Positions 24,856 to 33,005 of a stretch of 64,000 bases of DNA are shown here, piece after piece. The notes below the pieces were generated by a model. The model was not told where the DNA came from and searched no databases. It was given only the letters and a program-made list of their open reading frames with translations. The stretch covers positions 62,001 through 126,000 of the forward strand of contig CAMHMH010000002.1 of the NCBI GenBank assembly GCA_946186205.1, in the 5' to 3' direction. The DNA is from an uncultured Fretibacterium sp. GTDB lineage: Bacteria; Synergistota; Synergistia; Synergistales; Aminobacteriaceae. Made by a program: the position numbers and the translations under genes. Every line of letters begins with the position of its first letter. Position 1 is the first letter of the stretch.

Positions 24856-25883
24856 TATTTCCGCCTCCTTCCCAAGAATGACGAGCACGCCGCAAACGTC
24901 AATATGAACGCAGTAACAAGGCTCGCTATCTCCATGTCTATATTCTGGCGCGAGCTCATATACACCGAGCCTTTCGAGATTACCGTGATAAGGAATGACG
25001 CAAGCACACAGCCTACAGGGTTATTGCCGCCGAGCAGCGAGACAGCTATAGCGTCGAATCCCATCGACGGAACAACACCGGGCTGAATCGCAGCAAGGTA
25101 GCCGCAGAAGTACGACACTCCAGCAAGCCCCGCCAATGCTCCCGAAAGAGTCATCGTCATTAGTGCAGTCCTGTTTACGTTCATTCCCGCGTAATATGCC
25201 GCGTTCGGTGAAAGCCCTGACGCTTTAATCTCGTAGCCGTATGTCGTCCGCTCAATGAACCAGTGAAGGAACAACGCCGTTACAACCGCAAGAGGAAACG
25301 CAATCGCAATATCAACCTTCAAGCCTTCCCATCTGAAGCCAGAAAGAGTCAGCCTCGCTCCGCTGATGATTGATTTGCTTTGTCTCGATACCGGGTTAAT
25401 GTAGAACGTGTTTATGTAGAACGTTATCAGGTACATCAAGATCGAGTTCAGCATGATGGAGCTTACTACCTCGTTCACGTTGAAGCGGTATTTGAGCCAG
25501 CCGATTAACGCGCCAATCAACGCGCCCGCAATGAAGCCCACAATCACGACAGCAATTTTTGACGGAAGAATCATCGCGGCCATGTGAGCGCAGAATCCCG
25601 CAAAGAGCATTTGACCCGATACGCCTATGTTGAAGAAGCCTCCCTTTAACGCGAGAGCTACAGCAAGAGACGCGAAAATCATCGGAGTCATAGCGTCAAT
25701 GAAGCTCATGAAGTCCGTGAACATGTTCTGACGGCCCGAATATTTCACCTTCTCCATCAGTCCCGAACCTCTCAGCAAGTCCATATATGCCGAAACGGGA
25801 TCTTTTCCCATGAGCCACAAGATTAACGCGCCGAATATGAGACTTATTATGATTGCGATTAATGACTGTGTGAATTTCCTCAT
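24855..25883 (-). CDS. Nucleoside-type ABC transporter permease 1
   Basis: This 342-residue inner-membrane permease has family features including MIFASLAVALALKGGFFNIGVSGQMLFAGF and the EIKASGLSPNAAYYAGMNV loop that contacts the ATPase. It overlaps the ATPase gene by four bases (ATGA) upstream and permease 2 by one base downstream. It pairs with permease 2 to form the membrane channel of the BMP-type importer. Confidence 0.93.
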   Translation of the reverse strand: MRKFTQSLIAIIISLIFGALILWLMGKDPVSAYMDLLRGSGLMEKVKYSGRQNMFTDFMSFIDAMTPMIFASLAVALALKGGFFNIGVSGQMLFAGFCAHMAAMILPSKIAVVIVGFIAGALIGALIGWLKYRFNVNEVVSSIMLNSILMYLITFYINTFYINPVSRQSKSIISGARLTLSGFRWEGLKVDIAIAFPLAVVTALFLHWFIERTTYGYEIKASGLSPNAAYYAGMNVNRTALMTMTLSGALAGLAGVSYFCGYLAAIQPGVVPSMGFDAIAVSLLGGNNPVGCVLASFLITVISKGSVYMSSRQNIDMEIASLVTAFILTFAACSSFLGRRRK

Positions 25884-27412
25884 GCCGTCTTCACTCCCAT
25901 CATGTACAGGCCGATCTCGTCAGTCGTAATTTCTGACGCAGGGGAAATTTTGTTGAGACTCCCGCCGTAAATGACTCCGATTGTGTCAGCGCAGTCCAGA
26001 ATCTCGTCAAGGTCAAGCGAAATCAACAGAACAGCCGCGCCCCTGTCTCTTTCGTCAACAATATGGCGGTGAATGTTCATCACGGCTCCCGCGTCAAGCC
26101 CTCTCGTAGGCTGCATGAATATGATTAACGGTGTCTTCATGTCAAGCTCGCGCGCAATTATGGCCTTCTGCTGATTCCCCCCGGACATCTCGCGCGTAAT
26201 CGTTGCGCCTCCCTGGCCGCTGCGAATGTCGTACGCTTCCTCTAACTTTTCGCCGTAAGTCTCGAACTCCGACTCGCTGATTACTCCCTTGTGCGAAAAT
26301 TTTGGCGTGTAATACTGCCTCAGCGGAAAATTGTCCCTCAATGTGAAGTCAAGAACGAGTCCGACATTGTGCCGGTCTTCAGGGATATACGCGACTCCTT
26401 CTGTGATATGCTCGCGGACTGTAGCATTTGTTATGTCATGGCCGGAAAGTGTTACAGTGCCTCCTGAGACTTTCACGAGTCCCGCGATTGAGTCGGCTAA
26501 TTCGTTCTGACCATTCCCGGAGACGCCCGCAACCGCAAAAACTTCACCGGCGTGAATCTTGAACGATACATTTTTCACAGCGTCGAGTCCCGCAGCATTC
26601 TTAACCGTCAAATTCTTCACGTCAAGAACAACATCTCCGAATCTCGCGGGCTTCCTCTCTGTCGTGAATGAAATATCATGTCCGACCATCATACGCGCCA
26701 TGTCATCAGTTGATGAGGTCTTAACGTCAAGGACATCAACCAGTTTCCCCCGGTTCATGATCGCGCACCTGTCAGCAACGGATTTGATCTCGTTCAGCTT
26801 GTGAGTGATGAGAATGATTGTTTTTCCCTGTTCGCGCAGTCCCCTCACTATATCGATGAATGATGCTATCTCCTGAGGAGTCAATACTGCTGTAGGCTCA
26901 TCGAATATCAGTATATCGGCCTCGCGGTATAACATCTTCAGGATTTCGACTCGCTGTCTTGTCGCGACGTTGAGATTCTCTATTACGTCTGTCGGATTCA
27001 CTTTCAGGCCGTAACGCTCTGACAATTCCGCGATGTCATGATTCGCTTTCTTCATGTCGACAAAAGGAATGACTCCGAAAATTTTTCTCACAGGCTCAAG
27101 ACCAAGCACAATATTTTCTGCGACTGTGTAATTCGATACGAGTCTGAAATGCTGATGTACCATTCCGATACCGAGCGAACCTGCGTAACGCGGCGAGTTT
27201 ATACGCTCCAATTTCCCGCGCACGTAAATTTCTCCCTCGTCAGGCTCATACATTCCGAACAACATGCTTACGAGAGTCGATTTCCCCGCGCCGTTCTCGC
27301 CCAATACAGCAAAAATCTCACCCTCCTTAACAGAGAGTGAGACATCATCATTTGCGACTATTCCGGGAAAACGTTTCGTGATGTGCCGGAACTCTACAAT
27401 GTTATCTGCCAT
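25880..27412 (-). CDS. Nucleoside-type ABC transporter ATPase (two ABC domains)
   Basis: This 510-residue protein has two ABC cassettes. The first carries Walker A GENGAGKST and a Walker B-like ILIFDEPTA but a degenerate signature (VATRQRVEI). The second has GVSGNGQNEL in place of a true Walker A and an intact signature MSGGNQQK. This pattern is usual for RbsA/NupO-type ATPases. The gene starts within the stop codon of the BMP-family binding protein. It energises import by the two downstream permeases. Confidence 0.94.
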   Translation of the reverse strand: MADNIVEFRHITKRFPGIVANDDVSLSVKEGEIFAVLGENGAGKSTLVSMLFGMYEPDEGEIYVRGKLERINSPRYAGSLGIGMVHQHFRLVSNYTVAENIVLGLEPVRKIFGVIPFVDMKKANHDIAELSERYGLKVNPTDVIENLNVATRQRVEILKMLYREADILIFDEPTAVLTPQEIASFIDIVRGLREQGKTIILITHKLNEIKSVADRCAIMNRGKLVDVLDVKTSSTDDMARMMVGHDISFTTERKPARFGDVVLDVKNLTVKNAAGLDAVKNVSFKIHAGEVFAVAGVSGNGQNELADSIAGLVKVSGGTVTLSGHDITNATVREHITEGVAYIPEDRHNVGLVLDFTLRDNFPLRQYYTPKFSHKGVISESEFETYGEKLEEAYDIRSGQGGATITREMSGGNQQKAIIARELDMKTPLIIFMQPTRGLDAGAVMNIHRHIVDERDRGAAVLLISLDLDEILDCADTIGVIYGGSLNKISPASEITTDEIGLYMMGVKTA

Positions 27413-28524
27413 TATTCCGCGTCAATCCCCTCGAACTTGTCCGGCATTGTCCCGCTTGTGAATGAGGCAGGCTTTATCTTCCCGGCCTTGAGGAGAGCGA
27501 GTGCCGAGTCAATTTTTGCGATTGCGTCATCGGTGAGCTGATTGCGCCCGGGTGTCTTCACGTAATCTATTGACCCGCTTTCAGCACCGAGAAGGAAATT
27601 GCCGCCCTTGAATTTTCCGTCAGCAATATCTTTAAGGACTCTCTTGTCGTTCATGCCCATGACCTTTAGCGAGCTTGTGAGAATGATATTCGAGTCTCCG
27701 TTCTTGCCGTCGTTGTACTGGTCAGCGTCGCAGCCGATAACGTAAACGCCTTTTGACTCTTTCGCGGCCGTGAAGACTCCCATTCCCGCGCCGCCAGCAG
27801 CAACAAACATAACGTCGCAGCCCTCGCGGATTAATGCCTGCCCTACGATTTTTCCGTTCGCCTGGTCAATGAATGAGCCGATGTAATTCCCGCCGATGTT
27901 CTTTCCTGTTACATCAGTCCCGGCATATGACGAAAGCTCTACGATTTGAGCCTTTGTCCCGTAATGCTTGTTCGCGTAATTCACGCCAGACATGAAGCCG
28001 TACTGATAGTTGACGTTCGTCGGGAATGCGATTCCGTTTACGACAGCTACCTTGTTTGACTTTGTGCTTAACGCCGCCGCTATTCCTGCGAGGAATCCGC
28101 CCTCCTCTTCTTTGAACCTCATCGCGTAAATGTTATCAGCTGCAACGTCATTCCCGTTTTCATCCGCCGGCCATGTGTCAACAAGAATGAATTTCACATC
28201 AGGGTTATCCTCCGCAATGTCAGGTATTCCCGAAAACTGAAAGCCAACGCACACAACAGCGTCATAATCAGCGGCGATATTCTCAACAGACTTAACGCAC
28301 GATGCAGGGTCGCCGGTCTTGTCCTGAATTACCGTAACTTTTGCGCCGGGATTCTCCTTCTCGAACGCTACAACACCGTTATAGTTGTCCTCGTTGAAGC
28401 CTCCGTCGTGAACGTCATTCGGTGATGTGATGATTGCGACTTTGAGTCCGTCAGCAAAAGACGTGCCCGCTAAGAACGCAAGCAGCATTAAAACCGTGAG
28501 CGCAAAAACAAAATGCTTTCTCAT
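27412..28524 (-). CDS. BMP/PnrA-family substrate-binding protein
   Basis: This 370-residue secreted protein starts at ATG 28524 with AGAGGTG eight bases before and a Sec signal peptide (cleavage after ...GTSFA). Family motifs are GGFNEDNYNGV, VCVGFQFSGIPDIAEDNPDVKFILVD, and GAGMGVFTAAKE with YVIGCDADQY. PnrA-type proteins bind purine nucleosides. Unlike most, it lacks a lipobox Cys, so it is probably periplasmic rather than membrane-tethered. It is the first gene of the transporter operon and is divergent from an NCS2 nucleobase permease, a purine-uptake grouping. Confidence 0.93.
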   Translation of the reverse strand: MRKHFVFALTVLMLLAFLAGTSFADGLKVAIITSPNDVHDGGFNEDNYNGVVAFEKENPGAKVTVIQDKTGDPASCVKSVENIAADYDAVVCVGFQFSGIPDIAEDNPDVKFILVDTWPADENGNDVAADNIYAMRFKEEEGGFLAGIAAALSTKSNKVAVVNGIAFPTNVNYQYGFMSGVNYANKHYGTKAQIVELSSYAGTDVTGKNIGGNYIGSFIDQANGKIVGQALIREGCDVMFVAAGGAGMGVFTAAKESKGVYVIGCDADQYNDGKNGDSNIILTSSLKVMGMNDKRVLKDIADGKFKGGNFLLGAESGSIDYVKTPGRNQLTDDAIAKIDSALALLKAGKIKPASFTSGTMPDKFEGIDAE

Positions 28525-28605
28525 AGAATAAACACCTCTTTGTGAAATGGATATGATAATTATACACATGATTCAATGAGTCCGATTCTGAGTCAGCAGC
28601 CAGAA

Positions 28606-28796
28606 ATCAATCACATCAAAAACGAACCGACAAATCAAAAACGAATCGGCAAAACTAAATCAGCCACATCAAAAGCAAATCGGCAAAATGAAATCAGCCA
28701 CATCAAAAGCAAATCGACAAGTCAAAACCGAATCGGCAAAACTAAATCAGCCACATCAAAACCGAATCGACAAATCGAAACCGAATCGGCAAATCA
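28606..28796. repeat. Degenerate ~19-bp repeat cluster (TCAAAACCGAATCGG family)
   Basis: The 347-bp gap between the BMP gene and the NCS2 permease is largely filled with about ten degenerate units of the form (A)TCAAAACCGAATCGGC interleaved with ACTAAATCAGCC. No gene is seen. The inverse of the unit recurs at 60680-60834. Confidence 0.7.
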
Positions 28797-28803
28797 TTAT
28801 TGC

Positions 28804-28832
28804 TTGACAAAAATTTTTATGCCCTGTAAAAT
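28804..28832 (+). promoter_or_regulatory. Near-consensus sigma-70 promoter of the NCS2 permease
   Basis: TTGACA at 28804-28809 and TAAAAT at 28827-28832 are separated by exactly 17 bases, giving a predicted start near 28839. Confidence 0.75.
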
Positions 28833-28838
28833 TTCACG

Positions 28839-28864
28839 CCTGAAAAAACTAACTTTTCAGGAGG
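28839..28864 (+). promoter_or_regulatory. Leader hairpin overlapping the ribosome site of the NCS2 permease
   Basis: CCTGAAAA and TTTTCAGG form a perfect 8-bp stem with a 7-base loop at the predicted 5' end of the mRNA. The 3' arm shares bases with the Shine-Dalgarno AGGAGG (28859-28864), so folding would partly hide it. Confidence 0.5.
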
Positions 28865-28871
28865 TTTCTAC

Positions 28872-30278
28872 ATGGCCAGAAAAATGGTTTACGGCATCAA
28901 TGACACGCCCCCCTTCTTCATAACGCTTCTATCAGGAGCACAGCACGTATTAACCCTCTTCGGAGCAACAACACTAGTTCCCTTGATATTCGGTCCGGCG
29001 ATGGGGATGGACGCGCTGCAAATAGCCTCGTTAATCTCCTGCGTTTATTTCGGAATGGGAGTAGCGACATTAATACAGACAAGCAAAAAGCTCGGTTCAG
29101 GATTGCCAATCGTCCAGGGATCGAGCTTTTCTTTTATCCCTTCAGTTATGACCGTTATAGCACTCTACAAAGCGGGAGGCCCTGAGCAGGTCATGCAGTA
29201 CATGGGCGGAGGACTCATAGCCGGAGGAATAATCCTCTCAATAATCGGTTACTCAAGAATCGCCGGGGTCATTCGCAGAGTCATTACCCCTGTCGTAATC
29301 GGCCCGGTAATTATGGCAATAGGCTTCTCACTTGCAGGAACAGCAATACAGGGCAACGCCGCAAATTACTGGCCCGCCTCGCTGGGAGTTGTAGTATTAA
29401 TTTTCGTGTTCAGCCTCGTGTTGAAGAACAAGTACATTAACATCTTTGCGATATTGCTTGCGATTGTGATTACGTACTGCGTATGCTTGTGGCTTTCAGT
29501 GAACGGAACATTTGCCCCGGATCACCCTGCGTATATCAGCCTCGCAAGTGTTGAAGAAGCAAAATGGATTCGCGACTTCAGGACAGTGATATTCCCTTGG
29601 GGCATGCCTAAGTTCAGCTTGATGGCAATTGCTGCGATGCTTGCGGGATTCTTTGCGACGATGATTGAGTCGATCGGTGATTATCATTCTGTGTCGTATG
29701 CTTCCGGCGTTGAAGACCCTGACTCCGAGACGATAAGCAGGGGACTCGGTGCTGAAGGAATGTGCTGCGCTCTGTCGGGCGTATTCGGCTCAGTCGGAAC
29801 AACTTCATACACTGAGAATATCGGGTTAATCGGCTTGACGGGAGTCGCTTCAAGAGTCGTAGTGAGAACTGGAGCGGTGATATTAATCCTTATGAGCTTT
29901 GTCGGAAAGTTAAGCGCGTTAATTGCAACGATGCCCTCGCCCATAATCGGAGGAGCATACATAGCTTTGTTCGGGACAATCGGCGCAATGGGTATTCAGG
30001 TCTTAATGCGCGCGGACATGTCGAGCCAGAGAAATATATTGATTGTAGGCTTTGCGTTCCTGATGGCACTGGGCTTGCCGGGATGGGTTGAAGCTAATCA
30101 GGCGTTGTTCATGAATGACGCACAGGGACAATTAGCTCACACGCTCGGCGGAATGTGCTGGGCGGTGCTGAAGACTCCTATGGCTGTTGCTGGAATTTGC
30201 GCGGCCATATGCGACTCACTGATACCCGGGACGGACAAAGAGCGCGGAATTAACGTCAAGCCCTCTGAGAATGAATAG
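28872..30278 (+). CDS. NCS2 uracil/xanthine permease
   Basis: This 468-residue membrane protein is of the nucleobase:cation symporter 2 family. The start (PPFFITLLSGAQHVLTLFGATTLVPLIFG) contains the family QH motif, followed by QTSKKLGSGLPIVQGSSFSF and the core MIESIGDYHSVSYASG and SVGTTSYTENIGLIGLTGVASR, which holds the substrate-site Glu and the N-E-G type signature. About 12-14 membrane segments. It imports xanthine, uracil or a related base with a cation. A strong promoter and leader hairpin precede it; a terminator follows. Confidence 0.93.
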   Translation: MARKMVYGINDTPPFFITLLSGAQHVLTLFGATTLVPLIFGPAMGMDALQIASLISCVYFGMGVATLIQTSKKLGSGLPIVQGSSFSFIPSVMTVIALYKAGGPEQVMQYMGGGLIAGGIILSIIGYSRIAGVIRRVITPVVIGPVIMAIGFSLAGTAIQGNAANYWPASLGVVVLIFVFSLVLKNKYINIFAILLAIVITYCVCLWLSVNGTFAPDHPAYISLASVEEAKWIRDFRTVIFPWGMPKFSLMAIAAMLAGFFATMIESIGDYHSVSYASGVEDPDSETISRGLGAEGMCCALSGVFGSVGTTSYTENIGLIGLTGVASRVVVRTGAVILILMSFVGKLSALIATMPSPIIGGAYIALFGTIGAMGIQVLMRADMSSQRNILIVGFAFLMALGLPGWVEANQALFMNDAQGQLAHTLGGMCWAVLKTPMAVAGICAAICDSLIPGTDKERGINVKPSENE

Positions 30279-30292
30279 AGAGTAAGAAATGA

Positions 30293-30324
30293 ATCCCCCG
30301 GTGAAAGAGCCGGGGATTTTTTTT
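30293..30324 (+). terminator. Terminator of the NCS2 permease
   Basis: The stem TCCCCCGG/CCGGGGA is followed by eight T's. Confidence 0.85.
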
Positions 30325-30332
30325 GCGCTGAA

Positions 30333-31244
30333 TTAATTTGCGAGCTTGCGATATGTACCCTTCAGCACAAAGTCAGGGGATATAGCCTCGTTCCAGTCGT
30401 CAGTCTCTGTAATCTCAACTTTCACAGAACCGCGCGAAAATTTCAGTGTTGCTTGGCAGTTGCTGTAATTATTATCTGAAAGCTCAAGCGTGTTATTGTC
30501 GAGCCATCCTTTTGCTGTCCAGTGAACTCCGTCCTTGAACCTGCTGAACGTAACTTCCATCTCGTCAGTGTTGATGTCAGTGAGTCGCACCGAAACGAAT
30601 CCCGAATCATTCTGGTACTCGCCTTCAATGTCGGAAGCTCTGAGTGTTACGGACTCTTCTGGTTCTTGTTCAGGCTCCGGGGCTGGCTCAGTCTCTTTAG
30701 TTTTTGCGGGCTGAATTTCGGGTTCTTGTTCCGGCTCTGGTTCAGGCTCTTCAGTTCTGACTCGCTGAGTCCTTCTCACGGGTTCTGACTCTGAGTCGTC
30801 ATCCTGAGATCTGCGGGTGCGCTTTCTTCGCGGCGGTTCTGGTTCGTCATCGTCATTGCGTGATTGAGTCCTTCGTGAAGGAGTCCGGGTTGGTTCACGG
30901 GTTTGTGATTCGCGGAGCTCCTTTGCGATTTTCGGGAGAGAGTCTGCGCGGTCATTCGTTGCTATCGTATAAGCCTCTGCGCGTGAGTAGCCTTCATCCA
31001 TTAACGCGGCAGCATCTTCATCACGCCCGGACTTTATCCACTCGCGCTGCAGCTTGTCGAGCTGAGCAAAAATTTTCTTGGGCAGAGTCCTCCTAAGGTG
31101 ATTCCATGTGTTATTGAGCCGTTTGTCTGCGCGTGAAAAATCCGTGTTGCCCTTCCTCATTCGCAGGTACTCCGAGTCGCTGAGTGCGAACGCGGGAGAA
31201 ATCATCAGCATCATTAACAGCAACGCCGAAAAAAAACGCTTCAT
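30333..31244 (-). CDS. Secreted LprI-like protein with charged linker
   Basis: This 303-residue protein has a signal peptide (cleavage after ...SPAFA) and an N-terminal domain of about 75 residues resembling DUF1311/LprI (RLNNTWNHLRRTL...LDKLQREWIKSGRDEDA). Residues 115-205 form a highly charged linker with alternating Arg-rich and Glu/Pro-rich tracts (EPEPEQEPE). A C-terminal beta-rich domain (IEGEYQNDSGFVSVRLTDI...) follows, of unknown family. LprI proteins inhibit lysozyme in mycobacteria; whether that applies here is not known. It is a single gene facing the NCS2 permease terminator. Confidence 0.7.
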   Translation of the reverse strand: MKRFFSALLLMMLMISPAFALSDSEYLRMRKGNTDFSRADKRLNNTWNHLRRTLPKKIFAQLDKLQREWIKSGRDEDAAALMDEGYSRAEAYTIATNDRADSLPKIAKELRESQTREPTRTPSRRTQSRNDDDEPEPPRRKRTRRSQDDDSESEPVRRTQRVRTEEPEPEPEQEPEIQPAKTKETEPAPEPEQEPEESVTLRASDIEGEYQNDSGFVSVRLTDINTDEMEVTFSRFKDGVHWTAKGWLDNNTLELSDNNYSNCQATLKFSRGSVKVEITETDDWNEAISPDFVLKGTYRKLAN

Positions 31245-31329
31245 GTTAAAGCCTCCTTGAAAATTTTATTGAGATGAAAATATTATACATTTGAAAAGAA
31301 ATGATGAGACGAGAAGCACAACTCACTAA

Positions 31330-31362
31330 AATAAATCCCCCGTCAACAAAAAGCGCGGGGGA
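31330..31362 (-). terminator. Terminator of the glycerol operon
   Basis: The minus-strand stem TTCCCCCGCG.../ACGGGGGAT with an A/U-rich tail follows the DUF1667 stop. Confidence 0.7.
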
Positions 31363-31368
31363 AAATCT

Positions 31369-31743
31369 TCACACGGCCTCCAAGTCCCGGCTCGCTACAA
31401 TATCAGTGTCAGTTCCGCAGACGTTGTGAATTAATACCTGCCCGATCTTTATGGGAGCTTCAACTTCAAGGCTTGCTACAGCTCTCGTGATGTCGAAAAG
31501 TTTTCCTTTCGGAGCGGGAGTCTTGCTTCTCACCGGGCATACTGGGAGCTTCCCGCCTCTGACTCTCACTGTCGACGCAAAGACACGCCGGGGATCTTTC
31601 ACTTCTGACCTCGCGTAGCTCTCACCCCTCGCGCATGTATTGCCCTCAACTTTCGTTACCTCGCCTGAGTCATCAAGCGTTACTGTCAATCCGCAGCCTA
31701 AAGGGCACGAAACGCAGATAAACTTTCTCTCACTCGTCATCAT
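31369..31743 (-). CDS. DUF1667 Cys-rich protein of the glycerol operon
   Basis: This 124-residue protein starts with TSERKFICVSCPLGCGLTV, has GNTCARGESYA, and then CPVRSKTPAPKGKLFDI, the DUF1667 pattern. The four or five Cys suggest a metal or iron-sulphur site. The start at ATG 31743 overlaps the oxidoreductase stop (ATGA) and has AGGAGG before it; the frame further upstream is out-of-frame reading of the neighbour. DUF1667 genes are regularly the last gene after FAD-oxidoreductase pairs, where they may complete an electron-transfer complex. Confidence 0.88.
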   Translation of the reverse strand: MMTSERKFICVSCPLGCGLTVTLDDSGEVTKVEGNTCARGESYARSEVKDPRRVFASTVRVRGGKLPVCPVRSKTPAPKGKLFDITRAVASLEVEAPIKIGQVLIHNVCGTDTDIVASRDLEAV

Positions 31744-33005
31744 TTCACCTCCTGAATGTCTATCGTGATATTGCTGACGTTCCCGGACTCTTTGAGCTTT
31801 ACGGAATTGATGCGCACCTCGTTCATTTCGCCGGGCCGGGCATATCTGAGTCGCTGAGTGTATAGCTCTGTCCCGTTGTCCGTAACAGCAAACACTCTGC
31901 ACGCTTTCTCGATGGGATGAGTCACGCGCATGAAGATTGTTGAGTCAGTCTCGCCCGTAACAATCTGCGGAGAATAGAGCCTGACATTTTCACCGCCCTT
32001 GACCGGGATTCTTTTTGCTGACGAAATTTTACCGGCTGCGAATCTTGCGGCGTTCGTTCCTGCTATGAGTCCCTCGTCGCTGACATTGTCAACAAGATCA
32101 TAAACGATTACGACATTTCCGGCCGCGAATATTCCGGGGTTGCTCGTCTGAAGCAAGTCATCCACAACTGGGCCGCCTGTAACGGGGTGAATGTCGACTC
32201 CGGCCATGCGTGAGAGTTCGTTCTCAGGTATAAGCCCGATAGCAAGCAGTAACGTATCACACTCAACGAATCGTTCAGTGCCTTTGACGGGTGTCATATG
32301 ATCGTCAACCTCTGCGACCGTAACGCCCTTGAGTCTGTCTTGTCCGTGAATGCGTGTTACAGTTGTGCGAAGGTGAAAAGGAATCCCGTAATCGTCGAGG
32401 CACTGCGCAATGTTACGCCTGAGTCCGCCCGGCCATGACATTACCTCGTAGACTCCTTCAACCGTCGCGCCCTCCCAGATCATTCGGCGAGCCATGATTA
32501 GCCCGATGTCGCCCGAACCGAGAATCACAGCGCGTTTTCCCGGCATGTAGCCTTCCATGTTTACGAATCGTTGCGCCGTTCCTGCTGTGTAGATTCCTGA
32601 AGGCCGTGTGCCTGGTATGCGTATTGCGCCTAAAGGACGTTCACGGCAGCCCATAGTGAGGACGATTGCTGACGGGTTAAGCGACTCGATTCCGCGCTCC
32701 TTGTTCATCGTCCACACGGTATTATTCTCGCGGTCAATCTGGAACACCATCGTGTTTGTGCGAAATTCGACTCCCGCTTCATGTGCCTGCTGAATGAATC
32801 TGTGCATATACTCCGGCCCGGTCAATTCCTCTTTGAACGTACGAAGCCCGAATCCCGGGTGAATGCACTGCTGCAATATTCCGCCCAAGTCCCAATCACG
32901 CTCAATCACAACGACTCTCTCTGCGCCTTCACGCTTTGCGCCGATTCCCGCTGCGACTCCTGCCGGCCCTGCACCGATGATTAATACGTCAATTCGTTCG
33001 CTCAT
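31740..33005 (-). CDS. FAD/NAD(P)-dependent oxidoreductase of the glycerol operon
   Basis: This 421-residue pyridine nucleotide-disulphide type flavoprotein has FAD site DVLIIGAGPAGVAAGIGA, a QQCIHPGFGLRTFKEELTGPEYM segment typical of this operon subtype, an NAD(P) site AVILGSGDIGLIMARRM, and the second FAD motif GIFAAGNVVIVYDLVDNVSDEG. It lies between the GlpA-like dehydrogenase (4-base overlap) and DUF1667 (4-base overlap). It probably passes electrons from glycerol-3-phosphate oxidation to NAD or another carrier; this role is inferred from the operon. Confidence 0.9.
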   Translation of the reverse strand: MSERIDVLIIGAGPAGVAAGIGAKREGAERVVVIERDWDLGGILQQCIHPGFGLRTFKEELTGPEYMHRFIQQAHEAGVEFRTNTMVFQIDRENNTVWTMNKERGIESLNPSAIVLTMGCRERPLGAIRIPGTRPSGIYTAGTAQRFVNMEGYMPGKRAVILGSGDIGLIMARRMIWEGATVEGVYEVMSWPGGLRRNIAQCLDDYGIPFHLRTTVTRIHGQDRLKGVTVAEVDDHMTPVKGTERFVECDTLLLAIGLIPENELSRMAGVDIHPVTGGPVVDDLLQTSNPGIFAAGNVVIVYDLVDNVSDEGLIAGTNAARFAAGKISSAKRIPVKGGENVRLYSPQIVTGETDSTIFMRVTHPIEKACRVFAVTDNGTELYTQRLRYARPGEMNEVRINSVKLKESGNVSNITIDIQEVK

